Source of the DNA: Lojkania enalia
Lineage: Eukaryota > Ascomycota > Dothideomycetes > Pleosporales
DNA: 64,000 nt
Direction of reading: 5' to 3'
NCBI GenBank assembly: GCA_010094045.1
Contig: ML986588.1
Coordinates: 434,001-498,000 of the forward strand
Made by a program: the position numbers and the translations under genes. Shown here one piece after another: positions 1 through 11,347 of the stretch. Below the pieces are notes generated by a model, which was given only the letters and a program-made list of their open reading frames with translations, made no database searches and was not told the origin of the DNA. The first letter of the stretch is position 1, and every line of letters starts with the position of its first letter.

Positions 1-1
1 C

Positions 2-1341
2 ACGCCTTTGGAGTTCCAAGCGACCCTCGAGACAAAATTTGCGAGCTACGACAATTACTGCAATCTCTTCCACTACATTCTGAATTCGGACGGACCTGTG
101 GATTTGGAGGTTCCAAACGTAAGGAAATCATACGGCAAAATATGGGGACAGCTCTGACCAAGATGTAGTACTTTTGGGCCTGGGACGTCATTGACGAGTT
201 CATTTATCAGTTCAACAGCTTCTGTAGCTACCGCCAGAAGGTCGCTCTTAAAGGCGAGAACGAGGAGGAATTGCAACTTCTGCGGGATAACCCAAACACA
301 TGGGGCTGCTACAGTGTTCTCAACGTCCTGTACTCACTGATTCAGAGATCACAGATTAGCGAGCAGCTTGCAGCAATGAAGCGAGGGGAAGATCCCAACC
401 AGTATGCTGGAGAGTACGGTTCAAGACCGCTGTACAAAATGCTGGGATATTTTTCTATTATTGGACTTCTGCGAGTACATTGTCTGCTCGGAGATTTCAG
501 TCTCGCCCTAAAGACCCTGGACGACATCGAACTTAACAAGAAGGCCATGTTTGCACGTGTCATGGCTGCCCACTTCACCACCTACTACTACGTCGGTTTC
601 TCGTACATGATGATGCGACGATACGCCGACGCCATCCGGATGTTCAGCCACATCTTGGTCTACGTCTCGCGCACCAAGAACTTCCAGAAGAACGCTCAGT
701 ACGACTCGATCACAAAGAAGAACGATCAGATGTACGCTCTTATTGCCATCTGCGTTGCATTCCACCCGACGAGACTGGACGATACCATTCACACTGCTCT
801 GCGCGAGAAGTATGGCGAGCAATTTAATAGGTTACAGCGTGGCGGGCCCGATTCTCTCCCTTTGTTTGAGGAGCTTTTCCGCAGCGCATGCCCCAAATTC
901 ATCAGCCCCACCCCTCCTGACTTCGACAATCCCGAAATCAACGTCGACCCAATCGAGCATCACCTTCGTATCTTCATGGACGAAGTCAAGAACAATATGT
1001 GGTCCCCGACCGTGAAGAGCTATCTTAAGCTCTATACGACCATGGATCTAAAGAAGCTCGCCGGTTTCCTCGAAGTGGAGCCGGAGAAGCTAAGGCACTG
1101 GCTCCTCGTTAACAAGCAGAGGAGTAGGCAGGTTAGATGGAGCGAGGGCGGACTATTGGAGGGTGATGTAGTCAATAGCAGCGATCTTGACTACGCTATG
1201 GAAGGTGTAAGTAGATGCGCATCCTAACAGTTCAACGTTTTGAGACTAATGCGGCCGCAGGATCTTATTCACGTCTCTGAGGCGAAGGTAGGCAGGAGAC
1301 TAGTAGACTGGTACCTGCGCAATCTGGCAAGGACATACTGA
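2..1341 (+). CDS. eif3l: Translation initiation factor eIF3 subunit L, 5'-truncated by the window edge
   Basis: C-terminal part of eIF3l, a non-core subunit of the eIF3 complex that helps recruit the 40S ribosome and mRNA in the cytoplasm. Exons 2-118, 169-1206 and 1261-1341; the gene begins before the window. Introns of 50 and 54 bp carry CTGAC and CTAAC branch-like sites, and both joins are phase 0. The family is recognised from WDVIDEFIYQFNSF, NTWGCYSVLNVLYSLIQRS, the helical block with YYYVGFSYMMMRRYADAI, and the PCI-like tail ending DLIHVSEAKVGRRLVDWYLR. The last exon supplies only 26 residues; without the second splice the frame would end at 1227 and lose the conserved tail. No frameshift or missing region is visible in the part present. 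Confidence 0.95.
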
Positions 1342-2077
1342 AACGAGACCATGCCAGAGAGGTATTATTCTCGATATTCGAACGTAGGGCTACGGGTATA
1401 GCATGATAAGAGCATTGCGCTTGGAGTTAGGCGGGTTTCTTGGAATGTTTTAAAAGCATTTCTTTGAATCATTTTTGGAAGAGAGAAGTTGAGTGCGAAA
1501 GAAGGAGCTTTATAGCTAGGATGCTCGCATAACGAAGGGCGAGTAGGTTCTTGAGCATTATCGCCGGGATGCTGAATACATACCCATGGTAGCACGTAGT
1601 GAATAGAAGCGAGCTCGATGCCCATAATGGGCGATTAAAAAAGCTTCCTCACATTGTATTATTATGCGCCAAAGGATTGACATTATTGATTCGTGAGGAA
1701 AGATTGAGCTGGGACTGAGTTTGGACCTTGTCTGATGTGGAAATGAGCCGCCTCATGTTAATGACATGGTAGTTGCAGCCCGTGCTGTGAGTGGACGATG
1801 TCTCTCTGACAGGAACAGCCTTGTCCTCGACTTGTCCACAACAACGAATCGCCCAAACAAGGCCAACACGGGCTGAATAGACTACTGCCGCGGGTCCGGG
1901 CGAACAGTCATAACAAACAATGGAAGCAACGTGAACGCTCCTGTCTCCGCCCGCGGTCACCGTTGCCCTCATCCCACCTCTACTCCAGCTCTTGACACCC
2001 CGCTCGCTGGACGCATTCCAACCATCGCCTACACTCCGTCATCGTCATTATCGCAGCGCGCGGTTAAGAAGACAAGC
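1342..2077. other. Intergenic: eIF3l 3' flank and upstream of the next gene
   Basis: About 740 bases with no supported gene. The first part should hold the eIF3l 3'UTR and the second the promoter and leader of the coiled-coil protein gene. Short reading frames here show no conserved motif. Confidence 0.6.
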
Positions 2078-3084
2078 ATGGCGCCCGATATCAACTCCGT
2101 CCCGCCCTCCCCACGGTATGCCACGACGGCGCAGTCGGCCCATGGTGGAGCATCGTCGGCGCAGCCAGCATCCCGTCACTCCTCGACGCCCGTTTCTCGT
2201 CGCGCTTCTCAGATCTACCCGATGAGTCCTCCGCCGCTTCCGCTGGCTTCGCCTGGAGGAGTTGTTCCTCCTTCGGCCCAGCAGTCCGCGTTCCCGCCGC
2301 TGAGCCCAAGCCTTACAGGGCACGTCCCAAGCGTAGATGCGGCAGGTGTCCCAATGCGTCACCCGCGGCCTTTGACGGCTGCCGAATTGCATCTCGAGCT
2401 AGAGAAGGAGCAGGAGGCAGTGGTGAGTTCGCATTTCTCAGATCAACTTGGACATTGCATTGGACAAATGTCTCTACGGCATCATCGGACAGACAGCTAA
2501 CAGCAATTTAGGTCAACCGTTTAACCCGTGAACTCTCTGCTCTTAGAGCTCACTCAGCGTCCGTTGCATCCACCGCATCGAGCACCACGTCGGGAGTTCT
2601 CCTCGAGGCCACAGATCACTCTACAGCTCATACTGGAGCTCTAACCGGGCCAACTCACCCCACGTCCGCCCGCCGACACCGAAGCTCGTCTAGCGTATCC
2701 CGCGGCAGCATGAGCGCTCCATATACGGGCCCAACTACGTTCTCTACTGGGCTTCCGCTGAATGCTGCTACTGTCAACATCCCCCACACGCATCATCGGT
2801 ACTCACTCTCATCCCAACCAGGAACCTACGATCCATCGGGTGTCCAGCAGGCTAGGAGTGCAAGCGTCGTAAGCACTCCTAGGTATGAAGAAGTCGCACA
2901 CTATAAGTGGGAGCTGGAAGAAGCTAAGAGAGAGAATGAACAACTCAAGCGTAGAATTAGGGAGCTAGAGAGGATGATCAAGGGCGAGAGCGATACACCG
3001 CGAGGTAGACGGGGGGCACCTCCCCAAAGTAATGGTGATTCAGCTTCGAACGTGACTCCTACCGAGCCAAATGCATCCCAATAG
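2078..3084 (+). CDS. Conserved fungal coiled-coil protein, unknown function
   Basis: Exons 2078-2422 and 2512-3084 give 305 residues. The intron has donor GTGAGT, branch GCTAAC and acceptor TTTAG, phase 0. The N-terminal third is rich in Ser, Pro and Ala (MAPDINSVPPSPRY start). A charged helix follows across the splice junction (LHLELEKEQEAV joined to VNRLTRELSALR), then a Ser/Thr-rich linker. A second strong coiled coil sits near residues 240-280 (YKWELEEAKRENEQLKRRIR). The tail is polar. An in-frame ATG at 1931 would add a Pro-rich extension; I prefer 2078 because the upstream residues look like untranslated leader. I know of no function for this protein; the coiled coils suggest a scaffold or adaptor, which is inference. 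Confidence 0.8.
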
Positions 3085-3941
3085 AGTGGGATTGTTGGAG
3101 TGGAACAGTATACCTGTGTAATGGTCAAGATGCGAGGGGATTCCCGTATTGCTTTAGGAAAAACAGCCTTCACATCCTGCTTGAGATGATACGCTCGTTA
3201 AGACCATTTTGTCGAGGCAACGACTCTTGGGGCAATGAACAGCCTTTAGTGATGACGATTTTAGCATGGGATTGGCTTGAGAGGCTTGGAAAACCTAAGG
3301 ATGAAATCAACGAATCAATGAACTACCCACGAAAGCAATATCAAGATACTACTCATTCTTATTTTTAACTAAAGGTCTTAGTTGTCTTTATCTTGTGTTT
3401 TCTTTTGCTAATCACGTCTTTTTGGCACCTAACCTACTGATCGACACAAACCTTGAGACCTCGAGCTTAGTGCGCATCATCACTTCGATCCACGCCAAGC
3501 GTCTAGATTAAGTATTCCCGCAGACTCTCTGAGAGATTGCCCCTGTCGAAAAAGTTTGCACGATCTAGGAATGCGAGTTCTGGTACGCCGAAGGAAAGAT
3601 TTAGCTTGTGGGATGAAGTTGGGGTCCAAGAATGCGGGTGATCGACGTCATGGGGTAACCGTAAAAAGCAAGGTTGTTGACCAGGAATGATGGCAAAAGC
3701 ACGCCTTGTAGAACTTTGTCTTTGCACTCAAGTAAGATCATTAAGCGGGCGAGGTACTTGAAGCAAAATTGTCTCACTGAACATCCCTTATACTGCATGA
3801 AATTACCCGACGCCGTCTAACTAGGATCGAATATTGTGACCTATCCTCAATTCCAACCATCACAAATTCAAAGCTATTCCATAGATACATACACACAGGA
3901 CGTCGAGATCCTCAGCACAACTTCAGATAAACTAATTCAAA
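3085..3941. other. Intergenic, no gene seen
   Basis: About 860 bases between two genes on the plus strand. Reading frames of 60-75 codons occur on both strands but lack recognisable motifs or splice context. It probably holds the 3'UTR of the coiled-coil gene and the promoter of the small gene at 3942. Confidence 0.55.
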
Positions 3942-4444
3942 ATGGGAGCGGTTCTCACACGGATCTCGTCATCCATGTCTATGACGTCGTCGCGGGCATC
4001 CCGCGACCACTCCAGCGACTACAGTAAGTAAATTTGCCTATAACGCCCTCAACCCTCTAACCTCCATCCTTCAAATCACTTGCCTATTCTCTTGCTTCTC
4101 CTTGTTCGCCCTCCCTTACCCTGCCATACGCTCACAATGCATGAATTACAGCATCCGTAATCAGCCAGCCCATCAACGCCCCCGTCTCCGACCAAGTCAT
4201 CGAAGCCACCGAGCGCGGCATGATGGGCGAGAACCTACTTTTCGCGGGCAATTGGCCGCTCGGGGATTCGCAAGACGATCTACAGCCGACTTCAGACGAA
4301 AAGGAGATAAGGGAAGGAGGACAGGGCTTGGATGGTAGGATAAGGGGGAAGAGTGGAGAGGCGTTTGTGGTTGGGTGGCGGGCTTGGGATGGGTCTGGGG
4401 GGGATGGGAACAGGCATGTGAGGTGGAAGGGGACGGATGCTTAA
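3942..4444 (+). CDS. Small hypothetical protein with Met-Gly start (possible N-myristoylation)
   Basis: Exons 3942-4023 and 4152-4444 give 124 residues. The intron is 128 bp, long for this window, with donor GTAAGT and acceptor ACAG. The protein begins MGAVLTRISSSMSM; Gly2 followed by a small residue and Ser at 9-11 resembles an N-myristoylation signal, so membrane attachment is a plausible inference. The second exon carries an acidic/Gly-rich segment (EATERGMMGENLLFAGNWP) that looks conserved rather than random. I do not recognise a family. The splice is supported by frame continuity and by the upstream exon giving a clean ATG; transcript data would decide it. Confidence 0.6.
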
Positions 4445-4713
4445 TGTTTGGAAAATGGAATTGGGAGTGCTGGTATGTCTTTTTGTGTATATGTACTTGT
4501 TTGACGCTTCTTTGGGTTGGTCTTTGGTATTGGTGGTCTTGCTCTAAAAGACATTACAGGCAGGGTTGTAATACAGTTGGATTTGAAGATTAAACAAAAT
4601 ACACTATACTTGTGAATTCAAGGCATTCATACGCCATGCAATGTCATGCCAACTAATATGCTATTAGACCAAGTATCCGAGAATCGTCACGAGATGGGCG
4701 ATATCTCTCATGC

Positions 4714-6564
4714 TCAGCCAAGCCGGCGTCCACCAGTGATCTTCCTATTCTCCTTCAACCTCTTCGCCTTGAGGGCTTCCCTTCTTCTCTTCTTCCACGC
4801 TCGGTTATGCTCGCCCCTGTTCTCCCAGAAGAACTTTGCAAACTCGCTTTGCTCCCTCTCGCCTTCGCTGTTCGTGGGATTGCGAGTGCTTTTCCGAGTG
4901 CCGATGGGCGTCTGATTGGCATCTACGTAATCATTATCGTCCTCGTCACTAGACTCCGCATTCTCGCTCTCCTCGGCAATGGTGTCGGGTCGAGACGCGG
5001 AGACATTAGCTTTCGTGTTGTCACTCAACTGCTTCCCAGCCTCGACATCATCGTGATCATCATCATCATCATCATCAGCTTCCTGGCTTCCGGTCCTCCA
5101 GGAAAACGAGAACCGGCGTCCAATGGCAGCGGTATCGGGAGTCGGGGCGGCGCTTCGCAGACCACGCCATTCTAGGTCTTGCTTAGTGAATGGTGTCATT
5201 GGAGGGTTACCAGAGGCCTCGTCCGCATCCATTGAATCGCCATCGAAGAAACTGAAAGAGGTTTTGATAGGGGCAAGTTTAGTAGGAGTGGAGGCCGAGC
5301 CCAGAGCGGAGATAGCAGGGGGCTTGGGACGTTTGAAGAGGACTTCGAGGGGGTGCACTTCTTTCTTTTCTAATGCCGGGGAAGAAGGTGTGAAGACGAG
5401 GGATGGGGCATCGGGAGCGACAGCCGGGGATGACACGGAAGACTCAGCATCCGAGTCTGAGGAATCATCTTCGGATGATGAGACAACTGATGACTCTTCT
5501 GCTTCCGAAGAGGATGAGGAAGGTGGAGGAGTTACTTTCTTTGCTTTGACGTTCTTTGCCAGCTTGGATTTTGACTCGGATTTTGAAGGTTGGGCATCGG
5601 GAGTAGCAGATACTTTCCTCTCAATCGTAGGCTGTGGGGATGCGCTGGATTTTGGAACATCAGCATTCAATGGGCCATTAACCAGCTCCAATGCCCTCCT
5701 ATTACGCGCTTTGCTGGTCTCTGGCTCGACTACATTGCCATCCTCATCAACCCATCCCTTTCCGTCAACATATTCCACGGCTGCTTTCTTCTCCGTAGAC
5801 ACCTGAGTCGCCTTCAGGAAGCTCGGCTGCTTTGTGTTATTCCCAAACTCATGAACAACTTCAATGGATTTCTTCTGGGCCTTCTTCTTATCATTCTTAT
5901 CGTTTCTTTTCTTCTTCGTAGACAGCTCTGTAGCGGCGACCGGCGTTAGCATCGCCTTGAATAGTATCTCCGGCTCCTTGGTGTACTTTGATTCCTTCTG
6001 CTGTTTGGTCTTCTTATCCTTCTTCCCTTTTCGCTCTTTCTTGTTCTTCGCCGGAGGCTCTGTCCAGCCGCGCTTGACCTTCCTATCCGCCGGCAATTCT
6101 ACGCCCTCTAGCACACCCTGCTCCTTCTTGGGCTTTTCCTTCTTGGGCTTTTCCTTCTTGGAGCGCTTAGCTGGGCGGTCTCCGTTCTCCTTCAGCGCCT
6201 CGGCGTCGTCGGCAGCCTTGCGCTTCTCGGGCTTCGCGTCCTCGATGCGCACCTTCGATCCCCTCAGCGTGGACCCATTGAGCTTCTTCTTCAGTTTCTG
6301 CGCCTCCATGGCTGGCAACTCGACGTATCCAAAACCCTTTTCGGGGAAAGTTTCAACCGCGTGGTAGGAGATGTTCTTCGCGAACGGAAGGACCGAGGGC
6401 GCGATATAGACCTTTAGAAGGTCGGGAGTGAAGGGCGTGATATGCAATCTCACAATCGCGTTCTCGTCGACATGCGCTGGTTGGGCCGAAGGCTGTTTGG
6501 TCTGTTTTGGGGCCGCGAGAGCTCCAGCCTTTGGTTTGCGGCTAGGCGCCGGTGCATCGGGCAT
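4714..6564 (-). CDS. Lys-rich RRM-like nucleolar-type protein (NOL8/Srp40-like organisation)
   Basis: Single-exon gene of 616 residues. Residues about 35-112 look like a divergent RRM: beta strand IVRLHITPF, RNP1-like GFGYVELP, and a C-terminal KVRIEDAKP. Long Lys/Glu tracts follow (KKEKPKKEKPKKEQ), then a Ser/Asp acidic region with many SSE/SSD steps, typical of casein-kinase-2-phosphorylated nucleolar proteins. The C terminus is basic and looks conserved (FAKFFWENRGEHNRAWKKRR). This order suggests a pre-rRNA processing or nucleolar protein. NOL8-type or Srp40-type is my best guess, not a firm assignment. The tandem GAT/TCA run near 5053-5083 encodes an Asp stretch. The antisense strand is open for 227 codons because of this biased composition. 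Confidence 0.8.
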   Translation of the reverse strand: MPDAPAPSRKPKAGALAAPKQTKQPSAQPAHVDENAIVRLHITPFTPDLLKVYIAPSVLPFAKNISYHAVETFPEKGFGYVELPAMEAQKLKKKLNGSTLRGSKVRIEDAKPEKRKAADDAEALKENGDRPAKRSKKEKPKKEKPKKEQGVLEGVELPADRKVKRGWTEPPAKNKKERKGKKDKKTKQQKESKYTKEPEILFKAMLTPVAATELSTKKKRNDKNDKKKAQKKSIEVVHEFGNNTKQPSFLKATQVSTEKKAAVEYVDGKGWVDEDGNVVEPETSKARNRRALELVNGPLNADVPKSSASPQPTIERKVSATPDAQPSKSESKSKLAKNVKAKKVTPPPSSSSSEAEESSVVSSSEDDSSDSDAESSVSSPAVAPDAPSLVFTPSSPALEKKEVHPLEVLFKRPKPPAISALGSASTPTKLAPIKTSFSFFDGDSMDADEASGNPPMTPFTKQDLEWRGLRSAAPTPDTAAIGRRFSFSWRTGSQEADDDDDDDHDDVEAGKQLSDNTKANVSASRPDTIAEESENAESSDEDDNDYVDANQTPIGTRKSTRNPTNSEGEREQSEFAKFFWENRGEHNRAWKKRRREALKAKRLKENRKITGGRRLG

Positions 6565-6872
6565 CGAGTCGCGCGAGCGGGGAGTTGGCGGGCTTTATGA
6601 GACGGACGACGTACACAACTGGACTATCATGGAGGGTGTCAGTGTTATATATAGGATTTTAATTTAGGCCGGGCGGGGCCCGGTAAGGGTCGTGGTAGAT
6701 GAGAGGAGAGGGTGCAGGTGCACGGCGGGAGGGGGGGTTTGTTTGTTAAAAGCTTAGCCCCGGCAGCGTGGTCAAGGCTGGGGAGTGGTCCAAGCCTTTG
6801 GTTCCCGACGGAGCTGCAGGTGCGCTTTGTCCTGGTCCAGCTTCACTGCTTGTAGACACATCCCACCTCACC
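6565..6872. promoter_or_regulatory. Divergent intergenic region between the RRM-like gene and the small secreted protein gene
   Basis: About 310 bases shared by two divergent genes. It contains a G-rich stretch (6725-6740). I see no convincing TATA box or other defined element. Confidence 0.4.
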
Positions 6873-7505
6873 ATGAGAAGACCGACGTCCTGGCTGCTGG
6901 TTCTGTTGACCTTCTTTACTTTCCTTTCCTTCTCTCTTGCGGCGTGTAAGGCATCCATCTCCGCGCCCCCAGATAGATTTAGCTTACGCTTTGAGAAACA
7001 GCGCCAACGTCCTTTTGCAGGTGCACATGTGGCGGCAATAGCACCATAGTGCCCCTCGATGCGCCCGTTTCGTCGTCCAAGCCCGAGTCACCCGAACTAA
7101 AAGACCGCGCCTCGAGGAAGAAATCATGCAATGATTGCAATCGGCAGTTCTGCTTGAGCTATTCGTTTTGCAAGGATGTAAAAGAAGAAGAGGTCTTTAC
7201 CGCCTGTTTTCGTAAGTAACCGGAGGCATACAATGCACAGCTATGGCCATAAAAGGGCAGCGCCTGATAGAAAGTAGAGAGAGACTCCGCAAAGGACCAG
7301 GCCGTGGTGTTTATATTTATCTTTGCGACGGTAGGTTTGTTGAGCTACGCAGCTGTGAGGCCCTGGGTAGATACGTGGAAAGAAGTATGTATACGAAAGT
7401 CATTGTCGGTTTGGTGTTGTGTCTGCTGTTTTTATGCTAACAATCCGACAGAGGGCCCGAGAACGACGGAACTACATCCCAGTTTCTGATCAGGCCAATC
7501 AATAA
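6873..7505 (+). CDS. Small Cys-rich protein with signal peptide and one membrane segment, unknown function
   Basis: Exons 6873-6943, 7021-7211, 7278-7384 and 7452-7505 give 140 residues. Residues 1-24 are a clear signal peptide (RRPTSWLLVLLTFFTFLSFS). The lumenal or extracellular part holds paired cysteines (CTCGG, then CNDCNRQFCLS and FCKD). A membrane span follows (VVFIFIFATVGLLSYAAV) and a short basic tail (RARERRNYIPVSD). The topology suggests a type I membrane protein of the secretory pathway. Intron 1 uses GTGTAA rather than the overlapping GTAAGG, because only that keeps the Cys-rich frame open. Introns are 77, 66 and 67 bp. It resembles conserved hypothetical proteins of filamentous ascomycetes; I do not know a function. 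Confidence 0.75.
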
Positions 7506-7765
7506 AGCCCAGGAATGCGATCAGCAGCGTTGGAGCGACACGGTATTGGGAATTGAAAATGAGTTATGAACACGAATTTCAGAGATACCCAAGCCAAACT
7601 CTGCGAGAATGCTACCTGGCCCAACTCCGTGATGCAATACAAGTAGTAGCACAGGACACTATACAGGCTGGGAGATCATTTATGGTACACATATCGGAGC
7701 AATTGAGCTCCACATTATCCCAATATTCCTCCTCCGCTTTCCGCCTTGGCTCCGTCCATTCCCTC

Positions 7766-8665
7766 TTAGTCCGACTTTTTGGATCCAAACGCCCACCCGA
7801 GCCAGCCCTTACTAGTCTTCTCTGCTGATACAGCTGCATTGGCGGCAATTTGATCCAGTGAACCACCTGAAACTGGCTGCCCAGGCTGTGCGCCTGCTGG
7901 CGGCACTGCGCTCGCGCGTGCTTCCTGCACCGCCTGCGTTATGCCCAAACCGGGGTTTTCCGCGTTAGCAGCAGAAGTGGCTTGTTCCCTCTTGACGTCT
8001 TCTATAGCTAGTCTCCTCTGTTCTTTGAGCTCCTTATCTTCATTCCATTCACCGTGAAGCCACCACAATAGCCTCGAGCCGATTTTCCTTTCTGCCTTCT
8101 TCCGTGCCATGGCTTCCTCCTCTTCCTTGATCCCCTCTACCAAGGCGGCTTGGGCTGGTGTTGCAGTACCCATTGCTACAGCATCTCGTGCAAGTTGTAG
8201 AATCCTTGCCTGCTCCTTTTCTTGTTGTTCAAAAAATATCGCGCGTTTTCGGCGGTTGTAGACGACCATATCTCCTATCGAGAATACGGCGAGGACACCA
8301 ACGCAACCTAGAAACCATTGTCAGACAACATATATACATCAATTGGAAGCTCTCTGGCTAGAACCTCAGCCGGGATTTGTTTGTAAGGATTTCATACCTG
8401 TTGCGAATATGATGCCATAAACGGTAAACCTATGCGCCGCATCCGCCGCCATTCTGCCATACATATACAATACATCCCACTTCGTAATCTGTGCCATCTT
8501 TGCCCTGTTGGCTGCCTCTCGGAGTCGCTTGACCTTCTGCTGGGGCGTCTCATTTGGGGGTGCTGGGTCTGCGAACTGGAGGGTTGTGGAACGACCACCC
8601 GGCTTTGTGTGAGCCCACACACCGGTTGGCGTAAAGCGCGTCGAGTCTTTTGGCGACTTTGACAT
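7766..8665 (-). CDS. Mitochondrial COX14-type (cytochrome oxidase c assembly domain) protein
   Basis: Exons 8398-8665 and 7766-8307 (read on the minus strand) give 269 residues; the 90-bp intron splits the codon of a Gly in the membrane segment. The N terminus (MSKSPKDSTRFTPTGVWAHT, then ETPQQKVKRLREAANRAK) and the single span around the splice (VYGIIFATGCVGVLAVFSIG), followed by MVVYNRRKRAIFFEQQ, match the fungal family called cytochrome oxidase c assembly/COX14. Such proteins act in the inner mitochondrial membrane during Cox1 maturation; that role is family knowledge, not shown here. A long charged helix and an Ala/Gly/Pro-rich tail follow, ending GWLGWAFGSKKSD. Assignment to the COX14 Pfam family would need a profile search. 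Confidence 0.75.
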
Positions 8666-9158
8666 GGCGAATTAGAAGGATAGACCAGGAGCGAGGCGGC
8701 TGACAATGGGTTCGGCGGAGGTGGAACGATCTCTCGAAAAGTTGAAGATGCATGATGCGGAGAATGCCGCGGCCGGCGCCGGAGCTTATTTTCTCCTTTC
8801 GGCCAGGATATTGAACCTCAGGCTTCACCGTCCTATTATATATCGTGTTCTCAAAGTCTTACACATCGATTTTGAAAATGTAACAAGTAAGTAAACAGTC
8901 ATTTGATTATTTAAAATAAATAAATACTCTTGGCGCTGGCAAGAACAGGAGACAGCTTGTGGACAAGACTGAAGAGTAGGAGCGACCGTTTATCATTCAT
9001 CATCAGCTTTCACCACTTTTTATTAATCACTATTCACATTATGATCCTGATTGTTTTGGTCGAGACCCTGAATTCTACATCTATTCCATGATTGCCTCTT
9101 CGTTCATCAACGGAATCATCAACCTCACACCCGACCCGCTAGGCTGAGCACGTGGAAG
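8666..9158. promoter_or_regulatory. Divergent promoter region between the COX14-type and DUF2458 genes
   Basis: About 490 bases between divergent start codons. AT-rich around 8890-8925 (a run of AAATAAATAAAT), which may be a nucleosome-poor promoter core. No defined factor site recognised. Confidence 0.45.
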
Positions 9159-10135
9159 ATGACTGAAAACAACAATGGCGCGGAGTTAAACCTAGAGCAG
9201 ATCCTACGTACTCTTGCAAGTTTGCCTCAAACTCCCTCCACAGGCCAGCAAGCGCAAGAACAACAAGGCTTTGTAGTACCTGAACTAGGACTTCCTCAAT
9301 TTAATCCGGAGAGCGTCTCTCGGTCTCATTCTACTACGAGCACCCCACTCACAGGCTACGACCGGTCCTATGATACTATATTGAGCAGCCGCCCAGCTCC
9401 CCAGCATCGGCCACCAATTCCTAGACCTCAAAGTAATTCTTCAACGCCGCTCGTTGACTCTTCTACCATCACAGAATGGAAGCACGGTCTTCGCAGCGTT
9501 AATAAGCTTGCGTCTCAAAATCCAGCCTTTGTCCCCACTGTTCATAAGGTAATTCATTACGCTTTTAATTATAAGTCTAATAGATTAATTCATATTTGAT
9601 AGTTGATAAAAGACCAGGAGCGGAACGTAAAAGACTGGGAGGCTGGCAGACAGCGAATAATTCAGGATCAGGTTGCGAAGCGGGAGAACGAGCAAGCGGC
9701 AAGAGCAGCCATGTTGGTTCTTTTCGTTACTAGATTCGACCTTCCTTCTAACTCTGGCAGATCTCTTCCGGGGCTTCTCGACAAAACAGGACCTCTCCGA
9801 GTATGCCAGTGCATAGATCATTTTATAGAGATCTACTGACCCAGGCATAGACGCCGGAACACGAGCAAGAAGAACTCAATCAGTATGACCAGAAGGTATA
9901 CCGTGCTTGTCGACAAATGGTCGAGTTACAGTCTGCTGAGCTGAAACGCCTTGCTGTACCCTTCTTCGGAGTTCGGCCAGATCTCATGCTTCCGGATGGT
10001 GGTGATTCGATCAATTCTGATGATGAGGTGCCGCGGTATGCAAGCGAGGAAACAGAAGGAAAAATCACCAAGAAGCAACTTTCGGAACTACAGCGTCAGA
10101 TGTTGAGGCATCTGGTGGATATGTATGGGGACTGA
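9159..10135 (+). CDS. DUF2458-family fungal protein
   Basis: Four exons are inferred: 9159-9548, 9603-9712, 9761-9800 and 9851-10135, giving 274 residues in a continuous frame. The N-terminal half is Gln/Ser/Pro-rich. The conserved part runs from ITEWKHGLRSVNKLAS through KDQERNVKDWEAGRQRI to QYDQKVYRACRQMVE and LAVPFFGVRP, ending with a helix LSELQRQMLRHLVDMYGD. This layout matches the fungal DUF2458 family, whose function is unknown to me. Introns 1 and 3 are conventional. Intron 2 needs a weak donor (GTTGGT at 9713) to keep the frame, and exon 3 is only 40 nt, so that part is the least certain. Confidence 0.75.
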
Positions 10136-11347
10136 AGCATTGCATGCCAGAAGCTTAAGTAAGCGGATCATAATGTCATGTTTTGCGTTCCAATATTTGC
10201 ACACTATTGTAGGTGGACTGGCTCTGTATTCAAAATATATGACCAACCGACTCTCACACTGACTTTGCGGTCGTCATCATCAATAACGCTCACTATTACC
10301 ATTATAAGGAAAAGGACATTTGATTTCTTGTCTCATAGCTTCCGTTGAGCTCTCTCTACATTAACTAAATCTGTACTTTAATGGGCAGGTAGAGTGGTAC
10401 TCCATTTGTTATCCTATTTCATCGATAATTGGATCCCAATTCGAGTCTAGGTGCTCTATTTACTGACATTCTTGAAATTATTTGAACTACAATTATGTTC
10501 CGCTGTTTGGTTCCTTAATGGTCTTGTTTTTGTTGTTCCATATTCTCGAACATTTGCCCCAATTTCTACTCCTTTTAGGACCGATTTCACAGCCTCTGCT
10601 TCATAACTTATTCACTATTTCCGGAACTATACTTGCTGATAGAGGGCAGTCGGTAAGCCGAAGGAATACCCAGAGAAATGGATCGCCTATGGTTACCTTC
10701 GTCAATGGGTCATGTGTCACGTCTCTTCCGCGCCCGGTACACCAGCGCTGGTGGAACATAGGCTCCGTTTGTCTACCACAACTGCCGAAGAGCCGATAGA
10801 CCGACCGCAATACACGCTATAGATTTGTGGTGGGTGAAACAGTTCCTTACCCTCATTCCTCCCTCAAAATTTTCATCGCCCGTTCTTGAGGGAACCTCGA
10901 GTGAATACGCTAGCGCCGGACGGTGAAGACTCATGCCGAGACTTGGAGTCACCGCGACTTGTACGTTCGGCTCGAATAGTGGGTCAATAAGCGAGGTTGA
11001 TCTCTCCACCGAAACAATCGCTGTTGTTTGCAAGGCGTTGTGAAGGGGAGTCGGCCATCGGCGCCAAGACCTGCGATAGCCGCAAAATAAAACGACGTTG
11101 CCCACAATCTTTGGAGCTCCACCACACCCTCTCTTTCCTCTCTCGACCCTGGTCATTATCCTACGCTCTCTTATCTCAGACACGTTCTCTCCAAATCGTT
11201 CTGTTCACGCTGAAGCACTCGTTGCTACCTACTGGTCCGCTCCTTTGCTTGTGCTAGCTGAGCCTGGTACGTATATTCTCCAATTCACTGCTAGCACGCA
11301 ATTGCCAATAGTACTTCTATTCCCTTCTTTATTTGGTTCCATTCGTC
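10136..11347. other. Intergenic, no gene seen
   Basis: About 1.2 kb between two plus-strand genes. Only short unconvincing reading frames. The pyrimidine-rich stretch at 11100-11260 (CTCTCTT-type) lies 100-250 bases before the next ATG and may be promoter or leader, as often seen in fungal genes. Confidence 0.5.

Noticed and set aside
5123..5806. 227-codon plus-strand frame
   Set aside because: It is antisense to the 616-residue RRM-like gene; its Ser/Glu composition mirrors the Lys/Ser-rich coding strand.
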